Assembly (NCBI GenBank): GCA_019359095.1
Contig: JAHHHZ010000021.1
Coordinates: forward strand, 201,327-265,326
Reading direction: 5' to 3'
From: Pleurocapsa minor HA4230-MV1
GTDB taxonomy: Bacteria > Cyanobacteriota > Cyanobacteriia > Cyanobacteriales > Xenococcaceae
DNA length: 64,000 bases
Part shown: in pieces, positions 36,911 to 45,754 of the stretch
Layout: the number at the start of each line of letters is the position of its first letter
How positions within the stretch are numbered: the stretch's first letter is position 1
Position numbers and translations under genes: made by a program
The notes under the pieces: model-generated
What the model was told of the DNA's origin: nothing
Database searches by the model: none
The model's input: the letters and a program-made list of their open reading frames with translations, nothing else

Positions 36911-39900
36911 ATGGTTGTTTCACGAAAAATCTTAGAAGATCGGCTGATTAAAACCTTGGGACGCGGTTGTTTGCCAGAGCTGTCCAAAATTATCAATCGG
37001 GTTGACTTATTCGAGCCTGAAAAAGGTCAATTATTTTGGAGATCGCAAGATGCAGAATCTACAATAGGTATAGTTCTCCAAGGAAAAGTAAGAGTGATCG
37101 ATCGCGACAATAACTTGGTAATCTCGTTACCGCCAGGAACATCATTTGGCGAACTGACCTTATTTGCCGATGCTGATTTTCAACCTTATTCGATTAGAGC
37201 TTCCAGCAACACCTTACTCTGTTATGTAAATGCTGAAGTACTATTACCAGTGATCGAACAATATTCAGCAGTACGGGAGCATCTATATTCACAGGCAAAG
37301 CTGCAAGATTTATTGTTACTTAACTACAAAAATGGTCATGGCGATCGCCGAGAAACTCAGAATTTACTAGAAATCCTTCCTTTACTGGAAAATCATCAAC
37401 TGTCCCCTGGAACTGTCCCCGACTCAGTTTGGCAAAAACAGCAGTTGTGGTTGCTGCGTCAGGGAGAAATATTGCACTCTTCTGGTCAAAAATTAACCCC
37501 AGGAAAAACTTATGCTCTTGAGAGCTTGCCACAAACTGGAGCATGGTTGGTCACCAATCCCGTCGATTTATATACTTTAAGTCAGGCATCTGCCCTCAAA
37601 AAACCAACGCCAGCCAGCGATCTAGATGCAGACTTAGCTCTTGAGCAGTCGCTACAACAGAGATCAGCCAATCTCGATGGTGAAGCAATCGAGCCAGAAA
37701 GCAGTGTCAAAACAATTACCAAATCGGTAATAGGGCAAATGCGATCGCCTCAAGCTAAAACCAAGACGAAAACCAAAGCTCAAAAAACTGTTAGTAAAGC
37801 TTACTTTCCTAGTCCTAGCTTACAGGTTAGTCATTTATGGCAACAAATCAGCCGACGCTATCCTTTCTTTTTACAACAGAGTGCCTCAGACTGTGGCGCA
37901 GCTTGTCTAATCATGGTCGGGCGTTATTGGGGGAAACGTTTTAATGTTAACCGCTTACGCGATTTAGCTGGGGTAGATCGTAACGGTGCTTCTTTAAATG
38001 GTTTGGCTGTTGCAGCTCAAAGTATCGGCTTTACAACTCGAATGGTAACGGCGAGCCTCGACATTTTGGCACAGCAAGATCTACCAGCGATCGCCCATTG
38101 GGAAGGCAGACACTATATCGTAGTTTACAAAATAACTCGCAAACAAGTAATCATATGTGACCCAGAAATTGGGCAGCGTAGTTTAAGTCACGCGGAATTT
38201 AAATCTGGCTGGACTGGATATACATTACTGCTACAACCAACGATACTACTCACTAAAACTCCAGAAACTGCTACTTCGTTAGAGCGATATTTTGAGTTAA
38301 TTAAACCCTATCGCACCATTATTGGGGAAATTGCGATCGCTTCGATCGCCATTCAAATATTTGGGCTGATCGTGCCACTGTTGACTCAGCTGCTGTTAGA
38401 TCGAGTCGTGGTGCAACGCAGCGATATTACCCTGACGGCGATTGGTTCTGGATTACTGATCTTCGGTTTGTTTCGGATTGCCATGACAGGGTTACGCCAG
38501 TATTTAGTAGCTCATACCGCCAATCGTGTCGATCTCGCTCTGATTGTGGGGTTTGTCGATCGCGCGTTTCGTCTGCCCTTATCATTTTTTGAGTCTCGCT
38601 ATGTCGGAGATATTATCTCCCGAATTCAAGAAAATCGTAAAATACAAAGATTTTTAACTGGCGAAGCTCTGACAGTTATTCTCGATTTACTGACAGTTTT
38701 TCTTTATCTCGGGCTGATGTTATGGTACAGCTGGAAATTGAGTCTGATGGTCGTAGCAATTATCCCATTTTTTATTTTAATGGCACTAGTAGCTACGCCT
38801 TTTTTAAAGAGAATTTCACGCGAGATTTTTAATGCCTATAATCAAGAAACCAAATATTTAATTCAATCCCTGACGGGAATTCGGACGATCAAATCAATGG
38901 CGGTAGAGCAGCTAGTCCGTTCCAATTGGGAAGAATTATTTAGCGAGTCGATTCGGAAAAACTTTTCTGGTCAACTAATTAGTAATAATTTACAAATTGT
39001 TAGCTCTCTAATTCAAACTTTAATTACTGTTGGGTTGCTCTGGTTTGGCGCTTGGCAAGTAATTCACGACGAGTTGACGATCGGACAACTAATAGCGTTT
39101 AACATGCTGCTGGGTAACGTTATTTCCCCCTTTAATCGATTGACAATGCTGTGGAACCAGCTACAAGAAGTTTTAATCGCTGTCGAGCGAATTGAAGATG
39201 TGATCGATTCTCCTTTAGAAGAAGATTTACAAAATAATTTGCGCCAATCCCTACCACCAATGATGGGACATGTGCGGTTTGAAAATGTCACCTTTCGTTA
39301 TCAAGCACAAAGCGACATTAACATTCTGGAGAATATTTCTTTTGAAGTATTTCCAGGGCAAATGGTCGCATTAGTTGGTCGCAGCGGTTCTGGTAAAACA
39401 ACAATCTCTAAAATGATTTTAGGTTTTTATACACCCTTAGAGGGTAAAGTGCTAATCGACGGCTACGACGTGAATGGTTTAGCTTTACATTCTTTACGAT
39501 CGCAAATTGGCGTTGTCGATCAAGATACTTTTCTCTTTGGCGGTACAATCCGCGAAAATATCAGTTTGAGTCGTGCCGATGCCGCTTTAGAAGAGATCGT
39601 TAAAGCTGCCCAACAAGCAGGCGCTCATGACTTTATTCAAGAATTACCCATGGGTTATGAGACTCAAATTGGCGAAGGAGGCGGAATGCTCTCTGGTGGA
39701 CAAAGACAAAGAATTGCGATCGCTCGCGCCCTATTGGGGGATTCTCGCTTATTGATCTTTGATGAGGCTACTAGCAATTTAGACACGGAATCAGAACGCA
39801 TCATTCAAAATAACCTAAGTACTATTGCTCGCAATCGAACCACGATAGTCATTGCTCATCGTCTCTCTACAGTGAGAAATGCAGATTTAATCTTAGTGTT

Positions 39901-40003
39901 AGATCGCGGTGTTGTAGTAGAAAGCGGCTCTCACGCTGAATTAATGAGGAAGCGCGGTCAATATTATTATCTAGAGCAACAACAAATGACAATCGCTCAT
40001 TGA
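36911..40003 (+). CDS. C39-peptidase ABC exporter with cNMP-binding-like modules
   Basis: 1030 residues. Residues ~30-130 are a cyclic-nucleotide-binding (CRP-like) fold (GIVLQGKVRVIDRD, PPGTSFGELTLF), followed by a second degenerate copy (~165-225). The C39 peptidase follows: SDCGAAC with catalytic Cys328, HWEGRHYIVV with the His, and DPEIG with the Asp. Then come the membrane domain (~450-740) and an NBD with Walker A GRSGSGKTT (near 822), signature LSGGQRQR and Walker B LLIFDEATS. It should cut leaders after Gly-Gly and export the peptides. The architecture resembles the cyanobacterial HetC group. Four adjacent genes support the role. Confidence 0.9.
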   Translation: MVVSRKILEDRLIKTLGRGCLPELSKIINRVDLFEPEKGQLFWRSQDAESTIGIVLQGKVRVIDRDNNLVISLPPGTSFGELTLFADADFQPYSIRASSNTLLCYVNAEVLLPVIEQYSAVREHLYSQAKLQDLLLLNYKNGHGDRRETQNLLEILPLLENHQLSPGTVPDSVWQKQQLWLLRQGEILHSSGQKLTPGKTYALESLPQTGAWLVTNPVDLYTLSQASALKKPTPASDLDADLALEQSLQQRSANLDGEAIEPESSVKTITKSVIGQMRSPQAKTKTKTKAQKTVSKAYFPSPSLQVSHLWQQISRRYPFFLQQSASDCGAACLIMVGRYWGKRFNVNRLRDLAGVDRNGASLNGLAVAAQSIGFTTRMVTASLDILAQQDLPAIAHWEGRHYIVVYKITRKQVIICDPEIGQRSLSHAEFKSGWTGYTLLLQPTILLTKTPETATSLERYFELIKPYRTIIGEIAIASIAIQIFGLIVPLLTQLLLDRVVVQRSDITLTAIGSGLLIFGLFRIAMTGLRQYLVAHTANRVDLALIVGFVDRAFRLPLSFFESRYVGDIISRIQENRKIQRFLTGEALTVILDLLTVFLYLGLMLWYSWKLSLMVVAIIPFFILMALVATPFLKRISREIFNAYNQETKYLIQSLTGIRTIKSMAVEQLVRSNWEELFSESIRKNFSGQLISNNLQIVSSLIQTLITVGLLWFGAWQVIHDELTIGQLIAFNMLLGNVISPFNRLTMLWNQLQEVLIAVERIEDVIDSPLEEDLQNNLRQSLPPMMGHVRFENVTFRYQAQSDINILENISFEVFPGQMVALVGRSGSGKTTISKMILGFYTPLEGKVLIDGYDVNGLALHSLRSQIGVVDQDTFLFGGTIRENISLSRADAALEEIVKAAQQAGAHDFIQELPMGYETQIGEGGGMLSGGQRQRIAIARALLGDSRLLIFDEATSNLDTESERIIQNNLSTIARNRTTIVIAHRLSTVRNADLILVLDRGVVVESGSHAELMRKRGQYYYLEQQQMTIAH

Positions 40004-40034
40004 AATCAATCCCTTGATTCTTACTCTATAACCT

Positions 40035-42038
40035 ATGACCAATCACAATTCTTCTATATCCCACCTGGAACCCAAACCCAATCTTACCGAACAGATTCGG
40101 ATTTTGATCGTGGACGATCAGCATTTTGCTCACATTTTTCTCGAGAAAATCCTGATGGGCGATCCCGAATCAAATCTCAAAGTCATCGGTACAGCTAGTA
40201 ATGGTCAAGAGGCTGTGCAACAGGTAGAATTCCTCCAGCCAGATGTCGCGATCATGGATCTAGAAATGCCCAAGATCGATGGAATTACTGCCACCAAGAT
40301 GATCGCGCAAAAATTTCCCGACTGTAAAGTTTTGGTTTTTAGCAGCTATGACGACGCCAAACATTTACATAATGCTTTGCAAGCTGGAGCCACAGGATAT
40401 TTACTCAAAAATACTCCTAGCGAAGAACTGAGAAAGTCAATTCGGTTGGTCAATAAAGGTTATTACCAGGTTAGTCCAGGATTATTAGCCAAAGCTTTTG
40501 CCGAGCGACAAGAGAATGACCCAGCGCTGGTGGGAATTGAGTCGAGTTCATCATCGCCGACACAAACCCAGTTACCTTCTGCGCCAAATTGTTCCAGTTC
40601 TACTCAAGAATTGCTCAATACATTTCCCCGCGTTTGGAGTAGAGGCTTGGTGTATCTATTGCTAATTTTTATAGCGATTGGTATACCTTGGACTATATTG
40701 GCTCGCATAGATGAAACGGGTACTGCTAGGGGCAAAATCGAACCAAAAGAGAAAACGCTGACCATAGACGCTGCCGTAGGTGGGAAAGTAACCGAGGTTC
40801 GAGTCAAAGAAGGTCAACAAGTTAAAGCAGGACAAGAATTACTGGCGATCGAATCGGCAGCAGTTACTTCTCAACTACAGCAACAGCGAGAAAAGTTAGC
40901 AGGGCTAAAAAATCAACTTATTCAACTAAAATCCTTAAAAGACCGACATCTACAGGGAATTATTTCGCAAAAACGACAAAATCAAGCCCAAATAATCGAA
41001 CAACGAGTCAAACTACAACAGGCAGAGCAAAGTATCGCATCTTTACAAGCCTTATCTAATCCGCAACAGCAAGAAAAGCGCGCTAGTCTAGAGCAAGCCC
41101 AAAAAGCGATCGAAACTAGTCAAGCCGTCTATGAGTTGGCTCAAATTCGCTTACGCTCGGCAAAAGAGAAAGTTCCCCGTTACCGTCAAGTCTATCGAGA
41201 TGGGGCAATTTCTCAAGACCGCCTGTTAGAAATAACTCAACTAGCCAATGAAGCGCAACAAGAGCTAGCAAAAGCCAATGCGGAGTTAGATACAGCAAAA
41301 TCTAGTTTAAAAGAAGCACAGAATAGTTATCAGACTTTGCTGGAAGAACAAACGGCTGGAAACCAGCAAGCAAAACTTCGTTTGTCAGAAGAACAGGGCA
41401 ACTATAATTCTCTTTTGCAAACAAATCATCTAGCTCTTTTACAAAATCAAGAGAAACTCAAAGACACAGAAGCAAAAATTGCGACTCTCAACGGAGAAAT
41501 TGCGCAAACGGCAAGTCAAATGAAATCTTCCCAGTTTGAGTTAAAGCAATACTCAATTAAAGCTCCCGTAACTGGAACTATTTTTCAGTTTCCCATTCAA
41601 AATGCGGGAACTACCGTCCAGGCGGGAGATACAGTCGCAGCGATCGCTAAAGGGGTTAAGCAGGATGCTTCCAAGTCAAGTTTAGTGTTGCGAGCAAAGA
41701 TGCCAAGTTCGCAAACGGCTTTTTTGAAAACGGGATTGCCTGCTAAAATTAAGCTCGATGCTTATCCCTTCCAAGATTACGGCATAGTTGAAGGTCGCGT
41801 TAGTTGGATTTCTCCAGACTCGAAAGTCGCTGACCAACAGCAATCAACGCAGCAGCAAGCTGAATTTTTTGAATTAGAAATAATTTTAGACCAAGCCTCT
41901 ATCAACACTGCGGGTAAACCAATTACCATAAATCCAGGTCAGACAGCAAGCGCAGAAATTGTGATTAGACAACGCCGCTTAATCGATTTCTTTTTAGAAC
42001 CTTTTCAAAAATTAAGAAAAGGCGGTTTAGAACTTTAG
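40035..42038 (+). CDS. response-regulator receiver fused to HlyD-type adaptor
   Basis: 667 residues. Residues ~17-140 are a NarL-type receiver: RILIVDD, phospho-acceptor Asp75 (AIMDLEMP) and GYLLKNTP. There is no DNA-binding domain. A low-complexity linker (SSSSSPTQTQ) precedes a membrane helix at ~205-226. From ~240 it is a HlyD/membrane-fusion protein: a split lipoyl half (GKVTEVRVKEGQQVKAGQEL), a long coiled coil (~270-490), then the second lipoyl half (KAPVTGTIFQFPIQNAG). The receiver is cytoplasmic and the adaptor periplasmic. It follows the transporter by 31 bp. Phosphorylation could gate assembly or export, which is inference. Confidence 0.9.
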   Translation: MTNHNSSISHLEPKPNLTEQIRILIVDDQHFAHIFLEKILMGDPESNLKVIGTASNGQEAVQQVEFLQPDVAIMDLEMPKIDGITATKMIAQKFPDCKVLVFSSYDDAKHLHNALQAGATGYLLKNTPSEELRKSIRLVNKGYYQVSPGLLAKAFAERQENDPALVGIESSSSSPTQTQLPSAPNCSSSTQELLNTFPRVWSRGLVYLLLIFIAIGIPWTILARIDETGTARGKIEPKEKTLTIDAAVGGKVTEVRVKEGQQVKAGQELLAIESAAVTSQLQQQREKLAGLKNQLIQLKSLKDRHLQGIISQKRQNQAQIIEQRVKLQQAEQSIASLQALSNPQQQEKRASLEQAQKAIETSQAVYELAQIRLRSAKEKVPRYRQVYRDGAISQDRLLEITQLANEAQQELAKANAELDTAKSSLKEAQNSYQTLLEEQTAGNQQAKLRLSEEQGNYNSLLQTNHLALLQNQEKLKDTEAKIATLNGEIAQTASQMKSSQFELKQYSIKAPVTGTIFQFPIQNAGTTVQAGDTVAAIAKGVKQDASKSSLVLRAKMPSSQTAFLKTGLPAKIKLDAYPFQDYGIVEGRVSWISPDSKVADQQQSTQQQAEFFELEIILDQASINTAGKPITINPGQTASAEIVIRQRRLIDFFLEPFQKLRKGGLEL

Positions 42039-42078
42039 TCGGCTCGAAATACAATATTATTTTTGATTATTTTGGTTT

Positions 42079-42855
42079 ATGTCAAAATCTCTGCAAATTT
42101 CCTCAGCCGAAATTCTTGAGCGCCTGATCTTATCATGTCAAATACCTTCAGTAGTGAAGGAAATCGTCCGTCATCAAATTATCGATCGCGCCGTTCAAGC
42201 AGAGGGAATAGTAGTAAGCGATCGCGAATTACAGCAAGCTGCCGATCAATTTCGCGTCAAATACGATCTTTACGATCCACAGACAACTTGGCATTGGCTC
42301 AACAAAAATCATTTGACAGGAGATGATTTTGAAAAACTAATTTACGAATCGATAGTTTCTGCCAAACTGGTTCGGCATCTGTTTGACGATCGTGTCGAAG
42401 CTTTTTTCTACGAACGTCAGCTAGATTATACCCAAGCAGTTTTGTACGAAGTGCTGTTTACTGATTTCGATACGGCAATTGAAGTATTTTATGCGATCGA
42501 AGAACAAGAAATTAGTTTTGTCGAGGTTGCTCGTCAATACATTCAAGAACCAGATTTGCGTCGCCGATATGGTTATCGAGGAATAATCTCCCGTAAGGCT
42601 ATAAATTCGGCAATTTCAGCTGCCGTGTTTGCTGCTACTCCTCCTCAAGTACTCAAACCAATTGCGATCGGTCAAAATATTCATCTGATTTTAGTTGAAG
42701 AAATTATCGAGCCACAATTAGACAAACAGTTACGCGGTCAAATTCTGACTGAATTGTTTGCTGCTTGGCTGGAAAAACAGCTATTGCAGTACTCGATCGA
42801 AATTGAATCTGAATTACGTCAAGTTCCTTCTCAGGCAGAAATCTCATCCAGTTAA
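42079..42855 (+). CDS. parvulin-like (SurA/PpiC) peptidyl-prolyl isomerase
   Basis: 258 residues, no signal peptide visible. The N-terminal ~110 residues are SurA-like helices (IVRHQIIDRAVQAEGIVVSD). The C-terminal half resembles a parvulin domain (ISFVEVARQYIQEPD, GYRGIISRKAI, then VLKPIAIGQNIHLILVEEI), with some active-site positions changed, so it may act mainly as a chaperone. It is the third gene of the cluster, 40 bp after the adaptor. Such isomerases often accompany cyanobacterial peptide exporters. It may keep precursors unfolded. Confidence 0.8.
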   Translation: MSKSLQISSAEILERLILSCQIPSVVKEIVRHQIIDRAVQAEGIVVSDRELQQAADQFRVKYDLYDPQTTWHWLNKNHLTGDDFEKLIYESIVSAKLVRHLFDDRVEAFFYERQLDYTQAVLYEVLFTDFDTAIEVFYAIEEQEISFVEVARQYIQEPDLRRRYGYRGIISRKAINSAISAAVFAATPPQVLKPIAIGQNIHLILVEEIIEPQLDKQLRGQILTELFAAWLEKQLLQYSIEIESELRQVPSQAEISSS

Positions 42856-42935
42856 TAAGTCGATATTGAAAAAATCGATGATAATATAATAGTTTGCAGT
42901 TTAAACATATCAAGACAATCAAATCTAGACTAACT

Positions 42936-43205
42936 ATGACTCTGACTCAACAGCGCAAGCAAGAATTAATGGCAGAATACCAAGTTCATGAAACCGACAC
43001 TGGTTCTGCTGACCTACAAATTGCCGTTTTAACCGAAAGAATTAATCAGTTAACTTCTCACCTGAGAGCCAATAAAAAAGACCATTCCTCCAGAAGAGGT
43101 TTACTAAAAATGATTGGCCGTCGTAAGGGTCTTCTTGCCTACATTCAAAAACAAGATTTTGAGCGCTATCAAAAATTGATTGCTCGTCTTGGCATTCGCC
43201 GTTAA
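42936..43205 (+). CDS. rpsO: 30S ribosomal protein S15
   Basis: 89 residues from ATG 42936. [20 protein letters not shown], then [16 protein letters not shown] and [20 protein letters not shown], is the standard S15 sequence. An upstream in-frame start would add 14 non-conserved residues and is rejected. S15 is a primary binder of 16S rRNA helices 20-22. The PAM68 gene begins 12 bp downstream, so the two are probably cotranscribed. Confidence 0.97.
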   Translation: MTLTQQRKQELMAEYQVHETDTGSADLQIAVLTERINQLTSHLRANKKDHSSRRGLLKMIGRRKGLLAYIQKQDFERYQKLIARLGIRR

Positions 43206-43217
43206 TCACTAGACATT

Positions 43218-43685
43218 ATGCCATCAGATTCTAAACGGGGTCGCTTACCATTTGAACCCCGTAACAATAACAAAAAAGAAAAGCCCGAAAAAACTACTCC
43301 TGTAAGCACGGTAAAACCGAAGCGATACGGTACTTCTAGAAATTCTCGTCCTAACTCTAACCTGTCGGCGATCCCAGATGTCGTGAGTAAGCGTATGGGA
43401 CGGCGCATGGCGATATTCTGTGGGATTCCTTCAGCCTTGGGAATGTTGTCTTTGTTGGTTTTTTACTGGCTTAAGGTAAACGAAGTTGTCGAATTACCTC
43501 CTTATGCTGCTTTTGCCGTCTCCTTTGGCTTTTTGGGTCTAGGAGTTCTAGGCTTGAGCTATGGTCTGTTTTCCGCTTCTTGGGATGAAGAGCGCGTTGG
43601 TAGCAGCTTGGGGGGTGACGAATTTAAAGTTAACCTGGGAAGAACAAGAGACGCTTGGAAAGCCTCAAAAAAGGCGGACAGTTAA
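43218..43685 (+). CDS. PAM68-like PSII assembly protein (DUF3464)
   Basis: 155 residues. The first ~65 are basic, polar and Pro-rich (KRGRLPFEPRNNNKKEKPEK). Two membrane helices follow at about 72-90 and 98-120, with GLSYGLFSASWDEERVGS after the second, the conserved PAM68 signature. PAM68 helps assemble photosystem II reaction-centre modules in thylakoids. It sits directly behind rpsO, an arrangement I recall in other cyanobacteria. There is no gene between it and the DUF29 fragment. Confidence 0.9.
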   Translation: MPSDSKRGRLPFEPRNNNKKEKPEKTTPVSTVKPKRYGTSRNSRPNSNLSAIPDVVSKRMGRRMAIFCGIPSALGMLSLLVFYWLKVNEVVELPPYAAFAVSFGFLGLGVLGLSYGLFSASWDEERVGSSLGGDEFKVNLGRTRDAWKASKKADS

Positions 43686-43770
43686 CTTAAAGGGTATTAC
43701 ACGCTCTCAACGAAGTAATTAAAGCGATCGCAATCTAATACTAGAGATCGGGAGGTTAATTCACTAACTA

Positions 43771-43959
43771 ATGAATCAGTTATATAAACAAGATTTTAAC
43801 CTTTGGCTCAAAGAAATAGCGATCGCGATTAAAAACCGAGATGTTAGCAATATGGATTGGGACAATCTCCTAGAAGAAATTGAAGATATAGGAGCGAGTC
43901 AAAAAAGGGCTTTACGAAGCTATCTGAATCGTTTAATAGAACATATCTTTCAGTGGTGA
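43771..43959 (+). pseudogene. DUF29 protein, C-terminally truncated
   Basis: 62 residues of a family usually ~140-150 long. The N-terminal half is intact: YKQDFNLWL, then MDWDNLLEEIEDIGASQKRA and YLNRLIEHIFQW, where it hits a stop. The family normally continues LLKLQYW from there. The truncation coincides with a join to a GNAT gene fragment just downstream in another frame. Confidence 0.8.
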
Positions 43960-44227
43960 AATAAAATCAATGCGTACTGCTAAAGCTCACCGTCGTCGAG
44001 GAGTCGCCTCAAAAATTCTCGAACACATCATCGAAGAAGCTCAAAGACGTGGTTATAACTGTCTAAATTTGGAAACAGGTGCTTCGCCTGAGTTTGCTCC
44101 CGCACGCGCCTTATATGCACTTTATGGGTTTGAGTATCGAAATCATTTTGCTGAATATATCGACGATCCCAATAGCGTGTTTATGATGAAAAAGCTAATG
44201 GGCGATCGCCGATCATCCATTTGGTAA
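43948..44227 (+). pseudogene. GNAT acetyltransferase, N-terminally truncated
   Basis: The C-terminal part of a GNAT acetyltransferase. In frame before the ATG at 43970 the residues SGEIKS already match the family, so coding similarity reaches back into the DUF29 reading frame. Recognisable parts are AHRRRGVASKILEHI (the acetyl-CoA loop R-x-x-G-x-A) and FAPARALYALYGFEY. The N-terminal beta strands that complete the fold are missing. If translated from 43970 the product is 85 residues and probably inactive. Confidence 0.75.
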
Positions 44228-44286
44228 AAAAATTTACTAATATTACTGATAGGGTCATTTAGTCGATAAATTGGGGTTGTTAATTC

Positions 44287-45345
44287 ATGATTGTAGTAAT
44301 GAAAGTCGGTTCTCCTGAGCAAGAAATTCAGAGAATAGAAGAGGAATTACAGGATTGGGGATTAACTCCAGAGAAGATCATCGGCAAGCACAAAATTGTT
44401 ATGGGGTTAGTTGGCGATACTGCATCTTTAGATCCTTTACTGCTACAAGAAATTAGTCCTTGGATCGAAAACGTCTTGCGAGTTGAAAAGCCTTACAAAA
44501 AAACTAGTTTAGAATATCGTAACGGTGAACATAGTAAAGTAGTGGTGCCAACTCCCAACGGGGATGTTACCTTTGGCATCAATCATCCTGTAGTTGTGAT
44601 TGCAGGGCCTTGTTCGGTCGAAAACGAAGGGATGATCATTGAGACAGCCAAGGCAGTTAAGGCTGCTGGAGCCAGCTTTCTTAGAGGTGGTGCTTATAAG
44701 CCTCGCACGAGTCCCTATTCTTTTCAAGGTCATGGAGAAAGTGCTTTAGAATTATTAGCTGCTGCGCGGGATGCTAGCGGTTTGGGCATTATCACCGAAG
44801 TAATGGATACTGCTGATGTGGATAAAGTAGCAGAGGTTGCTGATATTGTGCAGGTAGGGGCGAGAAATATGCAGAATTTCCCCTTACTTAAAAAAGTTGG
44901 CGCGCAAGACAAACCAGTGTTTCTCAAACGGGGCATGTCAGCTACTATTGACGATCTGTTAATGGCAGCAGAATATATTTTAGCTGCGGGTAATTCCAAC
45001 GTAATTTTATGCGAACGTGGTATCCGCACTTTTGATAGCCAATATGTGCGCAACACTTTAGATCTAGCAGTCATACCAGTATTACGCTCCTTGACTCATT
45101 TACCGATCGCGATCGATCCCAGTCACGGTGTCGGAGTGGCAAAATTCGTTCCCCCAATGGCTAAAGCAGCGATCGCAGCAGGGGCAGATTCACTCATGAT
45201 TGAAGTCCACCCCAACCCTGCTAAAGCTCTATCAGATGGCCCTCAATCCCAAACTTTTGAGGGTTTTGCTAACTTGATGCAAGAATTGAGCGTTATTGGT
45301 CAAGCCGTTGGTCGCTGGGCTGAATCTCCTGTAACGATAGGCTAA
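44287..45345 (+). CDS. aroF: 3-deoxy-7-phosphoheptulonate synthase (DAHP synthase)
   Basis: 352 residues. The first ~85 form a ferredoxin-like regulatory domain ([17 protein letters not shown]), typical of type I-beta DAHP synthases. The TIM-barrel catalytic domain follows, with [35 protein letters not shown] and the metal-binding [11 protein letters not shown] segment. It condenses phosphoenolpyruvate and erythrose-4-phosphate, the first step of the shikimate pathway. The ferredoxin-like domain may mediate feedback control. The gene stands alone; a heptamer repeat follows. Confidence 0.92.
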   Translation: MIVVMKVGSPEQEIQRIEEELQDWGLTPEKIIGKHKIVMGLVGDTASLDPLLLQEISPWIENVLRVEKPYKKTSLEYRNGEHSKVVVPTPNGDVTFGINHPVVVIAGPCSVENEGMIIETAKAVKAAGASFLRGGAYKPRTSPYSFQGHGESALELLAAARDASGLGIITEVMDTADVDKVAEVADIVQVGARNMQNFPLLKKVGAQDKPVFLKRGMSATIDDLLMAAEYILAAGNSNVILCERGIRTFDSQYVRNTLDLAVIPVLRSLTHLPIAIDPSHGVGVAKFVPPMAKAAIAAGADSLMIEVHPNPAKALSDGPQSQTFEGFANLMQELSVIGQAVGRWAESPVTIG

Positions 45346-45365
45346 AGCTAGGGGATAATATTCAA

Positions 45366-45399
45366 CAATGAACAATGAACAATGAACAATGAACAATGA
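45366..45399 (+). repeat. heptamer tandem repeat overlapping a start codon
   Basis: About five units of AATGAAC, giving ATG codons at 45368, 45375, 45382, 45389 and 45396 in rotating frames. The frame of the DUF3082 gene starts at 45389, inside the repeat. Copy-number change by one unit would move the upstream ATGs relative to that frame. Confidence 0.7.
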
Positions 45400-45736
45400 A
45401 ACCCCTAATGATTCTGATTCTGCCGTTAGTGATCCAAAAACAGATGTCTCTTTAGACAAAACAACAGAAACAACGACACCATTACGCTGTTTCTTTGCTT
45501 CTTGCATTTCTGGAGTACTCGCCTTTGCTTCCTATTCACTATTTAGTTCAATAGTGCAAACTTATGCGACGAAGGCAGTAACTTCCCACAATCCGATCGT
45601 AATTAATATAACTTCCGCCGTCAGAACATTGGTAATGGGAGTTGTGGCTTTGGCTACAGGAGTCTTTGCCATGGTAACGATTGGCTTATTTTTACTAGGA
45701 ATTCAACTAATGGTACAAAGTTTCAAAAAGGCTTAA
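45389..45736 (+). CDS. DUF3082 membrane protein
   Basis: 115 residues. The N-terminal ~30 residues are polar and acidic (NDSDSAVSDPKTDVSLDK). Two membrane helices follow, with LRCFFASCISGVLAFASYSL and the conserved second helix (VMGVVALATGVFAMVTIGLF). DUF3082 is a cyanobacterial family of unknown function. The start codon lies in the AATGAAC repeat, so the first residues vary with repeat number. It converges on the isoaspartyl peptidase gene. Confidence 0.85.
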   Translation: MNNETPNDSDSAVSDPKTDVSLDKTTETTTPLRCFFASCISGVLAFASYSLFSSIVQTYATKAVTSHNPIVINITSAVRTLVMGVVALATGVFAMVTIGLFLLGIQLMVQSFKKA

Positions 45737-45754
45737 CTTGCCTAAAATCAGTGA

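Noticed and set aside
42079-42855. Reading the parvulin-like protein as a classic periplasmic SurA
   Set aside because: No signal peptide is visible; placement with the exporter suggests a cytoplasmic or membrane-side role.
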